A program made the position numbers and the translations under genes. 64,000 bases of DNA from Ditylenchus dipsaci (taxonomy: Eukaryota; Nematoda; Chromadorea; Rhabditida; Anguinidae), in the NCBI GenBank assembly GCA_004194705.1, contig SADC01000014.1, forward strand, positions 298,491-362,490, read 5' to 3'. The notes under the pieces were generated by a model. It had not been told where the DNA came from, ran no database searches, and saw only the letters and a program-made list of their open reading frames with translations. This document shows positions 11,439-23,000 of this stretch, piece by piece; position 1 is the first letter of the stretch; every line of letters starts with the position of its first letter.

Positions 11439-12296
11439 GACCCTACCGGAGTATACCCCCCCCCAAATGGAATTTTTTTAAAAGTGTTTCCAAACACCCT
11501 ATATCGACCTTAAAACACCTCAGGAGTTCAAAAAAACATTATTTTTAAGTTGTGGTTAGGGTTGGGTAATTCTCCGGAAAAAGTATTCTCCGGGTAATTA
11601 CCCGGGTGATTTCGGGTAATTACCCAAGTAATTACCGAGAAATAAGGCCGGAAAAGTATTTTTCCGGGTAATTACCCGGGTAATTACCAATCAACCAACC
11701 TTAGTTGTGGTTAATAAAACAATTGAGTTTTTGGCATTTTGAAATTTCGACCATTTGCCTGTTTTGGCATGTTCTGGTCACTGGAGCTTTGCAAAAATAC
11801 CTTCTTTATGCATTTTGATCAAAAGTCTTGCTCGAAATCATGGCTTAGGTAAGTGAGTGCACGCATCTCTAACTCTCAAGCCCCTGCGTCCCTTCGGGGG
11901 CGCAGGGGGCTTGGAGTTGAGATGCGCACACCTACATACCTTAGACGCCAATCACTCGAAAGTGACTCTGGATGCATAAAAATTGTATGCATACCAGAGT
12001 TTCTTAATGCGCTAGGCTTCAGTCAACAAAACTATGTTCAACATCTTCCTTTTTACACTAAATTGGTCTTTTTCGGTCTTTTCCCGCCCCGAAATAGCCC
12101 TAAATCCCTTCAAAAACGGTCAAAATAGGTATTTTTGGGTGGTCCCAAAACTCAATTTTTATTGACTAGAACTTAAAAATAATGTCTTTTTGAGCTTCTG
12201 AGGCAATTTTAGGTCGATATAGGGTGTTTGGAAACACTTTAAAAAAATTTCTTTTTGGGGGGGGGGGGGGATGGAGGTTTATACTCCGGTAGCGCC
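11439..12296. mobile_element. hAT-like foldback MITE in EGFR intron, copy 1
   Basis: Long inverted arms start GACCCTACCGGAGTATA and end TATACTCCGGTAGCGCC, flanked by a perfect 8-bp duplication AAATTTTC. The arms run about 110 bp and contain runs of C/G. The centre holds two further hairpins: one around CGCAGGGGGCTTGG with its inverse, one around CTCTGGATGCAT. The copy-2 version has lost most of its right arm. A relative is at about 48228-48680. Confidence 0.75.
11559..11702. mobile_element. Copy-1-specific MITE nested in the 11.4-kb element
   Basis: A GC-richer insert starts GGGTTGGGTAATT and ends AATTACCAATCAACCAACCTT in inverse. Its interior is built of repeated GGGTAATTACCCGGG palindromes. 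AGTTGTGGTTA stands on both sides, and copy 2 has the uninterrupted site (TTGTGGTTAATAAAAC), so the insertion is clean. The termini suggest a hAT-type element, but the duplication length (8-11 bp) is ambiguous. Confidence 0.75.
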
Positions 12297-12940
12297 AAAT
12301 TTTCAATAAAAAACCCGTGGTAGAACGACCTTACACAATGATTTAGTCTGTAACTTTTTCAGGCTTGTAGAAAAGCAATTCGTAAGAACGAGAAGACGGA
12401 GAGCTGATTACGAAAAGCATTTGTTCAAATTCTCATACCGGTATGTTGGGTGTTGTGGGACTTGCAGGGACTACTGTTTCCAAAGTGTTGGCTGAGAAAA
12501 GTGACCCTCCTCCATCCTTGTTGCCAATAGTTGGACTATGAAGAGCATATTCAGCAGGGTCAATATTAACTGGGTCAAGGAAGTCGCTGTCTTGCAAAAG
12601 CCTTTCTATCATCATTCTCTGCTCTGAATTGGTGATGGAGTCCATCCTTTGGGTGGCTTGTCTTTCCTACAATCAAACCCAAAGATTATCTAAAAAGTTC
12701 AACTCTAAATATCTACCTGAACATAGATGTGTGGAGCACGGCAGAACTGTTCAAGTCGCTCTTTGATTTGCCGGAAAGTTGGACGACTGCCTGGATCGAC
12801 TAGCCAGCCTGTAAAAGAATTGATAATACTTTGAGGTTAAAGGAGCATGCTTTCCTAGTGCAACGGCAATTGTTGATTTTTGAATTCCCGGGGACATAAA
12901 AAAAATAAAAATAATTATCAAATAATTTGCGCAAAATCTT

Positions 12941-13552
12941 GGGGTATAGACGTTTCGCAAAAATTTCAGAATTGAAATTTTTGCGAAACGTTTCGCAAAA
13001 ATTTCAGTTTGGTATTTTTTTTGTTCTCGCGGTTCAATTCCGCCAATAGTGTTTTCATTTTTTCTACGGCCAGTTCGCGACCCTTTTTCAATAAGTTATT
13101 AAGTTATTTCAATAAGTTATTAAATTCAATAAGTTATCTTATAGCAACTTCACTGTTTAGTCAAACCAAAGCATAACAAATTCAACACAAGCACAAACAA
13201 AGGATCAATCCTGAGCTATCCCCCGGGATCCCTGACCTATCCCTGAGACGGTACTATATGTAGAAGTATGTGAGCCCTTGGGACGGTCATGTCAACTCCG
13301 GGACATCCTTTTTTAAGCAGCGTATAGCCGTTAGGCTTAGGCTTAGGACACCCGGTCCTGGTCTAACCAGTATTTTTTTATCCCCTCAGGTATCTCCTCC
13401 ATCCCATGTATCTTAGATTCTGGGTGTGTCCCCTGACCTATCCCCTAAGATCTTCTGAGCTATACCCTGAGATTAGAAATATAAACTGAAATTTTTGCGA
13501 AACGTTTCGCAAAAATTTCAATTCTGAAATTTTTGTGAAACGTCTATGCACC
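12941..13552. mobile_element. Foldback MITE (GGGGTATAGACGTTTC family) nested in the left arm
   Basis: Starts GGGGTATAGACGTTTCGC and ends GAAACGTCTATGCACC, with a perfect 8-bp duplication AAAATCTT. The other arm of the host element keeps the empty site (GCAAAATCTTTTTT in inverse). Each end is itself a palindrome: the terminal stem CGTTTCGCAAAAATTTCAG is followed by its inverse. The interior is unlike that of the other two family members at 32122 and 47022. Confidence 0.85.
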
Positions 13553-14453
13553 AAAATCTTTTTTTAAACGCAAACAATTATTTTCGGTCGTCATTTTTGA
13601 CTTCTCAATTAAATTTTTCGGTCGGGTGCGCCGATCTGCTGTTACTTTGTGGTCGCCCATTTGGTTTTTGTGTGAATCTAGGCGAATTATAGTTGCTAAA
13701 CTATATTTATGTCTTTTTGTTTCAGATTATCAAAAGAAGAATCCAAATTATTGCTTGGATACTCATAATGTAAGTTTTTTAGCCGCTTCGCCGTCTTTTT
13801 TTTTGTTTCTCCTGTTTAGGTTGTCGGCAAGGGCGCTCATGCTGATTATGCGAGATCTGATGAGGCTGTCTCTGCGGTTCTATTTTTCTGGTCGTTCACA
13901 GGATCAGGTTTTCGGTAAAAATGTGGTTAGTTTCCCATTTATTTTTTTGATATTTTTTACGCTGGTTTATTAGGAAAGTTCTCTAGTCAAGTAACCTTTT
14001 TTAAATCTCACTGCGACTACGCATGGCCTGACAAATTCATCAGTGAATGTAGCCTCAAATCCATGAAAAAACCACATACGACTTTTTTGTCTACGTGGAA
14101 GCTACAGAATTTGGGCGGTTGTATGTGGTCGTAGTGTTAGGCATGTGCATGGGTCGGCTCTTTCCGGGCCGTAACTTGCATAATCCATCACGGGTTACGA
14201 TAAAGACCTGTAGGAATACAGCCCGTGCGCATACCTGCATAGCCTAACTTTCTATGTGCCTTCGTGCTCCATCCCAAGACAGTATGGCTAGGCCGTTGTA
14301 ACATAACTGTCGGGGCACGTCAACTTCTTGTAAGAGGCTGCCTAGCGAAAGTGATTATAAGTCACATATTATTTACCACAATGATCTGCTGGAGTTCATA
14401 TTTCTAATTTTCAGGTATCATGCGTCTCTCAGGTATTTTGTTCTATCAAGGAA

Positions 14454-14839
14454 ATCCTCTTTTAGCGTCTTTCGCCTGTCCTGAGGTCCTGAGCTTTGCT
14501 TATGTTGTCTTTTACGGACTGTCTTGTGTTTTAGTGAAAGGGTGGAGTTTTACATGGGGTGGAATGGGGCGGAATGGGGTTTTACTCACTTGTTTTTTAT
14601 TCGCGGTCGGAGTTGCTGATCCGTCAGTTTGATTTTCCCAATCGTTTTTCAAATAGTTGAAATTTTGACTACATAGACCCGCGCCTTTCAACAATCCGTC
14701 ATCCTATTTTCAAACCCATTCCGCCCCATTCCACCCCATGTAAAACTCCACCCTTTCACTAAAACACAAGACAGTCCGTAAAAGACAACATAAGCAAAGC
14801 TCAGGACCTCAGGACAGGCGAAAGACGCTAAAAGAGGAT
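14454..14839. repeat. Inner inverted repeat in the left arm
   Basis: ATCCTCTTTTAGCGTC and about 130 following bases are repeated in inverse at the right, around a unique loop of about 130 bp. The right arm of the host element lacks it. No clean target duplication is visible. It may be a small foldback element or a local inverted duplication. Confidence 0.7.
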
Positions 14840-15414
14840 GGCTGTATGTGAATTGCAGCGGTAAAACTGTGAATTTCAACGGTAAATTAATTTTTTTCAA
14901 CGGTATTTTCAAATTTGCCATAAAACAATGAAATTCAACGGTAAATTTGTGAAATTCAGCGGTAAATTTATCGTAAAGTCAACTTCACAGTCCGTTGCCT
15001 TATTTGTGTATCAATGTTTGTGAATCGTTCAGGCAGAAACAACTTTAGCACTATTAAAGATGCAATCTCAAGTCGATCAAAGGAAGAGGCGAGGAGGGGC
15101 GCGCGAATGGACGGCTGTGAAGGAGTGCTCTAGTTAGGAAGACGCAGATGTGTGGATGGCTGAGAATGGAGGATCCTGGACATAGTATGTTTAACCCGTT
15201 GTGTCTTTGATTGTTGCGTCTTCGACGCAAGTGATGTCTACAAATTTCTTCACTTTCCCAGTCTGGGGTTTGGTGGCCTACTGGTTAAGGCATTTCCCTG
15301 CGGATCCAAAGGGAGTGGGATCAAATATCCCCTCCATTCCCCCTTTTTCCAATTCACGAGCTGTTGGCCGTGGCCGCTCGCGACATTGATCTTGTTAATA
15401 ATTTTATGTTTTAG

Positions 15415-15822
15415 CGATTCCGATAACAGCTCTAACAAGTTCACTGACCGAATATACCGATGTGATAATTCGTGGGATGTGGGAAGAGCTGGAGCAAGCC
15501 ATACGATTGTCTGACAGAAGGTTGGTCAATCATGTAAGAAGGAATTCAGCAATCCTATTATCCGTTATATTTTAGATTTTCCTACACTAGTTGGACACGC
15601 TATAAGGAACTGCGAAACTCGTTCTACTCGCTGAAGAAGTCAAGCTGTTATGCCGGCTACAGTTCCTGCACGTGCCCTGAGGGAATCATGGCCGTCGTCT
15701 GCAAACATTCGCTCATGCTGATGGAGGCCGAGAAGCTGATCGGTCCATTGCCGCAGCCACTGGAGGGAAGGCAGAAGAGAGGGAGGAAAAGAAAGATTGG
15801 TCGCGCCCTAGAAAGAGTCTGA
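15415..15822 (+). CDS. SWIM zinc-finger transposase remnant
   Basis: Two exons are inferred: 15415-15533, encoding residues including MWEELEQAIRLSDRR, and 15576-15822, joined by a GTAAGA..TTTTAG intron. The second exon carries C-T-C-x8-C-K-H (CTCPEG then VCKH), the CxCx(n)CxH signature of SWIM zinc fingers, followed by a basic tail (RQKRGRKRKIG) and a TGA stop. Joining the exons needs a one-base adjustment, so the frame is probably damaged. SWIM fingers often lie C-terminal to the catalytic core of Mutator-like transposases; no DDE core is visible here. This is probably the tail end of the transposase of a now non-autonomous element. Confidence 0.6.
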
Positions 15823-18033
15823 AAATTTGTTGTCTGGTTTGAATGTTTCTCTTTGTTATTGTTGTTTCTGAATAAAGGCAGTGTTGTGAGACAGGAATGT
15901 ATTTTGCTTGCTGGTAATTAAATATAAGGATTTCATCTGAAACAAAATTTATGCTTTGCGCCAGCTATTTACCTTTCGTGTCATTTCTATGAGGCAACGG
16001 ACTGTGAAGTTGACTTTACGATAAATTTACCGCTGAATTTCACAAATTTACCGCTGAATTTCATTGTTTTATGGCAAATTTAAAAATACCGTTGAAAAAA
16101 ATTAATTTACCGTTAAAATTCACAGTTTTACCGCTGCAATTCAATTTGAGCCAAAGAGGATTTCCTTGATAGAACAAAATACCTGAGAGACGCATGATAC
16201 CTGAAAATTAGAAATATGAACTCCAGCAGATCATTGTGGTAAATAATATGTGACTTATAATCACTTTCGCTAGGCAGCCTCTTACAAGAAGTTGACGTGC
16301 CCCGACAGTTATGTTACAACGGCCTAGCCATACTGTCTTGGGATGGAGCACGAAGGCACATAGAAAGTTAGGCTATGCAGGTATGCGCACGGGCTGTATT
16401 CCTACAGGTCTTTATCGTAACCCGTGATGGATTATGCAAGTTACGGCCCGGAAAGAGCCGACCCATGCACATGCCTAACACTACGACCACATACAACCGC
16501 CCAAATTCTGTAGCTTCCACGTAGACAAAAAGTCGTATGTGGTTTTTTCATGGATTTGAGGCTACATTCACTGATGAATTTGTCAGGCCATGCGTAGTCG
16601 CAGTGAGATTTAAAAAAGGTTACTTGACTAGAGAACTTTCCTAATAAACCAGCGTAAAAATATCAAAAAAATAAATGGGAAACTACCACATTTTTACCGA
16701 AAACCTGATCCTGTGAACGACCAGAAAAATAGAACCGCAGAGACAGCCTCATCAGATCTCGCATAATCAGCATGAGCGCCCTTGCCGACAACCTAAACAG
16801 GAGAAACAAAAAAAAAGACGGCGAAGCGGCTAAAAAACTTACATTATGAGTATCCAAGCAATAATTTGGATTCTTCTTTTGATAATCTGAAACAAAAGAC
16901 ATAAATATAGTTTAGCAACTATAATTCGCCTAGATTCACACAAAAACCAAATGGGCGACCACAAAGTAACAGCAGATCGGCGCACCCGACCGAAAAATTT
17001 AATTGAGAAGTCAAAAATGACGACCGAAAATAATTGTTTGCGTTTAAAAAAGATTTTGCGCAATTATTTGATAATTATTTTTATTTTTTTTTATGTCCCC
17101 GAATTCAAAAATCAACAATTGCCGTTGCACTAGGAAAGCATGCTCCTTTAAAACCAAAAAATGCAAAACCAACAATTTAGCATTTCCTGGTACAGCTCCT
17201 GACTACAGTTGGCAGGCTGTTTTAATCGGTACCCTTTCTCCAACTGGTAGGCCAATTCCCGGCCAACTTGTGATCCCTGGGCAGACCGAGTTCTTTGTAG
17301 GGTGGAGTCTGGCCAAAAGTGAGGATTTCCCAACATGTCACACCAAACGACCACACCTAGAGTGATTCAGAGATTATGGGGAAGGAGAATTTGCCTGACT
17401 TACATCAGTTCTCTCGGTGTATATCTGCTGTCGAAGACTTTCAATAGCCAGCCACTTGACTGCCACGCGACCTTCAATCTGCAAATGATATTTTAAAACC
17501 CAATAAATTAATAAATTACAGTAAAAGAACACTAACACAAATCCTAGGTCCTTACTAGTGCTGACTGGATCTATTAAATTAGGGCCCTTGTTATAAGCAG
17601 TTTTTAATATTTCCAACACGACAGTGCTAATTGTTCAGCTAATGCCTTTTTCTACGGCCCTGGAATGTTAAAGACGGATAACTGCTCGAAACAGGTCAAA
17701 ACATTTCAGCCAATTCTGGGATTTGAAGGGCCATTACCGTCTCCGACAACGATTGTCCTCCGCAAATTAAAAAAAATCCTAATCATTGAATTTCTGTACG
17801 GATTTTCCAACTTGATTTCTAACAAAACAAAGCCTAGAATTTAATTTTAGGTGTAGTTGTGTTAGAAACTAAACTGAAAAATCCGTATAGAAGTTCAATG
17901 ATCAGGCGAAAATTTTTAAACTGACCCCCGTCAATGGGGGTCATGGGGGAATCCAAAACGCGTGTCCATGGCCCTTTAACACTTAAAAGGCTGTTTGTAC
18001 CAATTTGTTCAGAATTTCACGCTGAACAAGATA

Positions 18034-18125
18034 CAGTCGACTGTTGATAAACCGTCACCCCCCAAAGTTCGTTCCCACCTAGGGTCCGACACTTTTGGGT
18101 GTGACGGTTTATCGAGAGTCGACTG
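18034..18125. mobile_element. Short pogo/Tigger-type MITE, copy 1
   Basis: CAGTCGACTGTTGATAAACC and an inverted partner (GGTTTATCGAGAGTCGACTG) are flanked by TA. The centre GTTCGTTCCCACCTAGGGTC recurs in the larger element at 56503-57193, so the two are related. Copy 2 has the same insertion near 37386-37485. Confidence 0.75.
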
Positions 18126-18743
18126 TAGAAGAAAAAATTCTCTGAAAAAGTGCTCTTTCCATGGAACCCTCACGGGCTGATTGTATGATATAAGACGGTT
18201 TGGAGTCGCTTTATTTATTTGATTGTATCTACTTATATGACATCAATTTCACGTAGCTGAAACACTTATCTGGTGCAGAATTTAACGAGCTTTCAAATTA
18301 ATACAAATTTACTCAGGTTAGTGGCCGTATAACATGCAAAATATTAGCACTTTTCAAAGAAATTTTAAATAAAAAATTTAGTTCTTTTTTATAAGGATCG
18401 AAAAATTGTTGATATCACCGTTTGTTTTAGGGTTGTACAACGGGAATATTCCCGGTAATATTTCCGGGAATATTCCGTAAACATTGGGAATTTGTCCGTC
18501 TATGTGTCCGACTAATCAAAAATTGGAAACATTGAAAAAATGTTTCTTTTGAATTGGCGGAGCATAGAAAGTTCGGAAGGACAGACGTCACGTACAATTC
18601 CCACAAAGCTCAGGAATCAGTAAGTGACATGATTTCATGAACTCCCTCTTATTTTATTTATAATGCACGTCGATACAGTCAGCCATGTCCTCTACATTAG
18701 AGCTGACGACTCCGTTTTGCCATTATTTTGAGTTCAGTTTATT

Positions 18744-19027
18744 GGCCCTATCCCTCAATGGGGGGTTTGCCTTGGCGCCCCGGTTCCTGTTTTTTTGTGA
18801 GTTTTTAGGCTAAGACTCAGGCAAAAGTAGGCCAGCGTATATTAGGACGAACTTAATCATCAATCTAAAATAAGTTTGAGTTTGTCCTAACATACAATCT
18901 AAAATAAGTTTGAGTCCGTCCTAACATACGCCGGCCAACCCTTGCCTAAGCCTAAAGCCTGAAAAATCACAAAAAAACAACAGGGGGGACCAAGGCGAAA
19001 AAAAATCCCCCATTGAGGGATAGGGCC
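18744..19027. mobile_element. Nested hAT-like MITE (GGCCCTATCCCTCAATGG ends), copy 1
   Basis: GGCCCTATCCCTCAATGGGG and its inverse are bordered by a perfect 8-bp duplication AGTTTATT. The middle contains a directly repeated AATCTAAAATAAGTTTGAG unit. It is nested in the MITE at 18698. The copy-2 equivalent is 38099-38381. Confidence 0.85.
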
Positions 19028-19173
19028 AGTTTATTTTTTAGCCAAGTTTTTAAAGCTAGAGCTCAATTTTTATAACACATATTTTTAAAACTTTTAACGC
19101 TTAACAAAATGGCATTATTGGATTTTTGTAGTTCAATTTCTTATTTCCGAAAAACAGCCTCTCGAAAAAATAA

Positions 19174-19592
19174 GGGTGGTACTTTTTTCTAGTACCAAAA
19201 TACTTAATTCTAGTACCAAAATTTTCATTTTTCAACTTTTCTTTTTTTTTTCCTTATTTTGTAGATACACTTTTAAAATTTTTTCAACTATCGTGTAGCC
19301 CTGAATCTCAGCTACTCAACGATATATTTTTTTCAGTAAAAAATTCAAAAAGTTGGAGATTTAGGGGTCTGAATAGAGGAACTTGGTCGCAAAAGTTACT
19401 TCATACAAAGCTCAAAATCTTCATATATTCGAAATCTTTTACAGGAAATTGAAGTCTAGTTAGAAAGCTGAGATTCAGAGCTACACGTTCATGTGTCAAG
19501 GAAAAATCTCTAACTTTACAAAGAGTTTTTCTATGCATGTTAAATTTTGGTACTAGAAATAAGTATTTTGGTACTAGATTTAAGTATTACCC
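19174..19592. mobile_element. Nested hAT-like MITE (GGGTGGTACTT/TCTAGTACC family), copy 1
   Basis: The element starts GGGTGGTACTT and ends AAGTATTACCC, with AAAAAATAA on both sides. Its ends carry the word TCTAGTACCAAAATACTTA twice in inverted order. The interior contains the word GTGTAGCCCTGAATCTCAGC, which recurs in other repeats of the window. An independent copy is at 62927-63341. Confidence 0.8.
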
Positions 19593-19857
19593 AAAAAATA
19601 ATCGCAAAGAAATTGAACTACAAAAATCCAATATACCATTTTTTTGAGCGTTAAAAGTTGTTTAAAAGGTGTGTTATAGAAATTGAGCTCTGGCTTAAAA
19701 AATTTGTCTGAAAATAGACTGAACTCAAAATAATCGCAAAACGGAGTCGTCAGCTCTAGTCTACATCAAGCACAATCTCATATTGGAATACGCTCATCTA
19801 TTCAAATCGGCTAGCAATGAGGAAGTGGAAGAAGCGCAAGAAGAGCTGATGGAAGCA

Positions 19858-20046
19858 GGGTGGCCAGATGTCCTGCTTTAGCAGGAATTTTCTGCTTTTT
19901 GGTTTTAAAATCTGCTTTTTGACAGTGAAGAAGCAGGAATTTTTTAGAAATTTTATCTTCATTCCTGCTTTTTGCAGATTTTTTGTTTCAAAATCCTGCT
20001 TTTCGACATCAAAATCCTGCTTTGAAGATTTTGCATCTGGCCACCC
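19858..20046. mobile_element. Short MITE (GGGTGGCCAG ends), copy 1
   Basis: Inverted ends GGGTGGCCAGATGTCCTGC and CTGGCCACCC enclose repeated TCCTGCTTTT words. It interrupts the coding-like remnant of the surrounding hAT-type element. The flanks TGGAAGCA and TGGATGGA agree at six of eight positions. Copy 2 has it at 39215-39403. Confidence 0.7.
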
Positions 20047-23000
20047 TGGATGGAAGAGTCGCAATAAGAAAATGAAGAAGTCACTTGCAGTGATGATGAT
20101 ATGCTCATGCTCAATCGAGAGTGTAAATGAAGCTGATGTGTTCTATACGTACAATTCATTCAGGACGTTAAAAATTAAAAAGAAAGCCATTTTCCTTTAT
20201 TTCCCTATCAATGTTTCCCAATATTTCCGGGAATATTCCCGGATTTCTATATGCCCGGGAATTTCTACGATTCTAGTTTATTTTACAGCACTTGAGTGTA
20301 ACAGAAAACACAGATTCTGTACATCATTTCGATACCGAAACAAGGCAGCAAGTTTTGAGAGAAAGTAGCTCGAACATCAACAAATTTGTTGGTGCGTCGA
20401 CTTTTTACGGGTTATTTCAGATTCGGGTTATTTCAAATTCTGATTGCTGGCGAAAAATAGTACTTTTCTAATTTTCCTTTCTAGTTTCATTTATTCATTT
20501 TAGAACCCAGTTGTTTTTTAGAACCTATTTCGATTTACTAAAATTTATTTTTGAAGTTCAAATCCAAGCTAACTTTTCCAACAACCTGATACCAGTTGGA
20601 CGACATTTTAACTTACCACAACACTAGTTTCACTGCCTTGCAGCATTTGAGCCAGCCCGAAATCAGTCACTTCCACATGGTTGATGTTTTTAACGAGCAC
20701 ATTTCGAGTGGCCTACAAATAGTTCATTACATAAAGTAAGAGTGAAACCTAGGAAAGGCCACTTCACCAAGTCTCTATGGACAATTTTCTTTTTCGCCAG
20801 GAATTCCATAGCCTGTAAATTATGCATTTTCCCTAACGTGAAAAAATATTCAAGAAATGTTAGCTCACAGCTGAAATCTGGTAGCAATATCTAAATTTTC
20901 AAAGATTTTAAACTTTAAGTTTACTTCACGATAAAAGCTCACAGCATAAGGTTTTTGGATCCGAGTCTTTGTTTGTGTTGGTCAAGGAATTTGAGCAGAG
21001 AACCTAGAGGTCGGAGAATCGTGATCTGAATCAAACCAATAACTTAATGGTATCATTTTAGTAAACTCACAATCTTGATGCCTCCTTTGCCCACACAAAT
21101 ACCGACCAAAGGCAATAGGTGTTCGTGTTGGATGGAAGCCATCAGACCAGCCTGAATTCCAGCGTGTGAAAAAAATCGAAAAATTAGAAAAAAAACAAAG
21201 TGATAGTAATACCTCTTTCATCATTTCCTAAAGCAAAAATGTTAAATGCCTATACCTCAATCCATCTCTAAATGACTTACGGCATCAGTTGTGTGCCGCG
21301 ACTCCGATGGATTAATAGCTTTGATGGCCACTGGGAGGGAAATTCCACTACGACTAGGTGGTTTCCACTTTCCCTGTAAATAGAGACTTTTAGATAAGAA
21401 GGATAGCATTAAAAATTTCTGACCGCATATACAATTCCGAATGCCCCTTGGCCAAGAATGGTGTTTTTAGAGTCATCCAGCTCGTCCACAGAAATTAGGT
21501 TGAGACGTCTCATGTTGGGTCTTTGGGTGATCGGAAAGAGTAAAATGGTTCAAAAAGGGTTTGAGAAACAGTAAAAATCTAACTTTCCTGAATCAAGAGG
21601 GGGAATGTCTGGCATATGCCTGAATTAAGCAATGAGTTAGCATAAAACGAGAAAATTAATAACGAAGACATACATTTGCGCTTCTTTTTCATATTTCTTG
21701 CGGTACTTCACGCACCGATAGACAAGATACTGAACTCGATTTTGTTTAAAGTAAAGTAACATCTGATCTTAAATTAACTCACAGTTATGACAATAATGAA
21801 AAGCAGGAAGGCAGCAAATGCAGCGGAAATAATGGTGTTACGTCTAAAACTTGTTTGCATTAAAAGAATCTTGCGCATTTCTTAGTGCTGGTATTTAAAA
21901 ATTGTTCAAACACTTGTACACCAGACCAGAGTATACCTTGTATACCGGACTGATATCGATAATGCTGATCCAACTTTTAATTTTGCACAAGTTTGTCTGA
22001 GATCGCAACACCGAGTTGTCCACAAAATAGGTCTCAAAAACCACAACAAAAAAACACAAAACTTGGATTGATCCTTTCGTGTCAAGACTATCTCCTTAAC
22101 AGCTTTCACCCCTCCTTTAACTGGAGGCTATTGCATGCCTGTTTTGTTCTCTGCTCTAACTATCAGCCACTCTCTGATTATCCGCCGCCCTAATTTTATG
22201 CGGTCTGAAATTTCTGTTTTCATTTACTGTTTCAACTGTGTAAAAAGTGCATGTGGGGGATTTTAAAAATCTAACAGGCACTTTTTATAGAGTTCAAACA
22301 GTATATAAAAACAGAAGTTTCAGACCATTTGAAGTTTGACAAAACTGTCCCTCTCTAATCATACACCATGGTTGATAATTAAAGCGGATACGGTCATTGC
22401 AAGTCGGGTCACAAACGTGCTAAGTTTATTCCTGTCGCAATTTTTTGAGGGTCAATATTTTAAAATCTGTCGTTTGGTGATTTCATTTCTTTTTCCGGAA
22501 ATTATTTTAAGGTTAGTCATCTCAAGGTACAGCTGCGCAACACATAGGTGCTATAACTAAAGAAACACCTACTTTCTTCTTACGACAACATCCTTGTCCT
22601 CTTCGTGACACATGCCTTAAAAAATCTCAATTTTTTGAACAACGCTATTTTTACTCAATTACCTTCATAGGTAAATGGACTTTCTTCTGGACATTCCTTG
22701 AGACATTCCTGAAAATTATGCAGACTTAACAATAGAATTCGAACCCTTTTTTTTAAATTTCTTACAAAGGTAGTGTCATTGTAAAGAAGACCAGCAAAAG
22801 CACATTTCTCACACTCAAAAGCTTGAGTGCCAGAACAAGAGTATCTATCATCACACAACTCATGACACTTCCTGCATTCTCCATAGCTCGTGTTTCTGGC
22901 GTATTCAGTTGGGAGTCCGTTTTATTAGAGATAGTGTAGGACCCTTTACCGCAGTCCATCACACAAATGTCGTTGACTTCACTGACCCCATCGGATAATT

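Larger units (their letters stand above)
12841..17147. mobile_element. 4.3-kb long-inverted-repeat transposon with a SWIM-finger frame
   Basis: The ends are AGGAGCATGCTTTCC and its exact inverse, flanked by TTAA. Copy 2 has the empty site (GAGGTTAAAAACC), inside a 55-bp intron of the EGFR kinase. The right arm, 15992-17147, is 1156 bp. The left arm, 12841-15000, is the same sequence enlarged by two nested inserts (12941-13552 and about 14464-14850). The unique centre, 15001-15991, carries the reading frame described separately and a tRNA-like stretch at about 15264-15344. Near their inner ends the arms contain several copies of an ATTCAGCGGTAAA word. TTAA targets are typical of piggyBac and Kolobok; SWIM fingers are usual in Mutator-like transposases. 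The class is therefore unresolved. Confidence 0.85.
18698..19758. mobile_element. MITE (TAGAGCTGACGACTCCG ends) containing two other MITEs, copy 1
   Basis: Inverted ends TAGAGCTGACGACTCCG and CGGAGTCGTCAGCTCTA are bordered by TCTACAT on both sides. The arms continue inward, interrupted by the insertions at 18744-19027 and 19174-19592; with those removed the arms pair over about 250 bp. Copy 2 has the same arrangement at 38053-39115. Confidence 0.75.
18427..20275. mobile_element. Degraded hAT-like element with nested MITEs, copy 1
   Basis: The 3.1-kb kinase intron holds a decayed element. CGGGAATATTCCCGG words near 18440 and 20230 lie in inverse orientation as candidate ends. Next to the right end, 19762-19857 reads as coding (HNLILEYAHLFKSASNEEV), and 20080-20130 continues with SDDDMLMLN before a stop. 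A surface like this is common at the C-terminus of hAT transposases, but I could not confirm the family. Inside it lie the MITEs at 18698, 18744, 19174 and 19858. Confidence 0.4.

Noticed and set aside
16663..16902. Open frames in the arms of the 4.3-kb element that look like membrane proteins
   Set aside because: The same sequence is in both arms in opposite orientation, its T-rich tracts produce the hydrophobic runs, and no family motif is visible.
12841..17147. Maverick/Polinton transposon because of the long repeats beginning with AG
   Set aside because: No polymerase, integrase or capsid frames, total size only 4.3 kb, and a 4-bp rather than 6-bp target duplication.
19800..20368. 166-codon frame on the + strand at 19868
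   Set aside because: It runs through a MITE built of TCCTGCTTTT repeats; the Cys/Phe-rich translation is an effect of the repeats.
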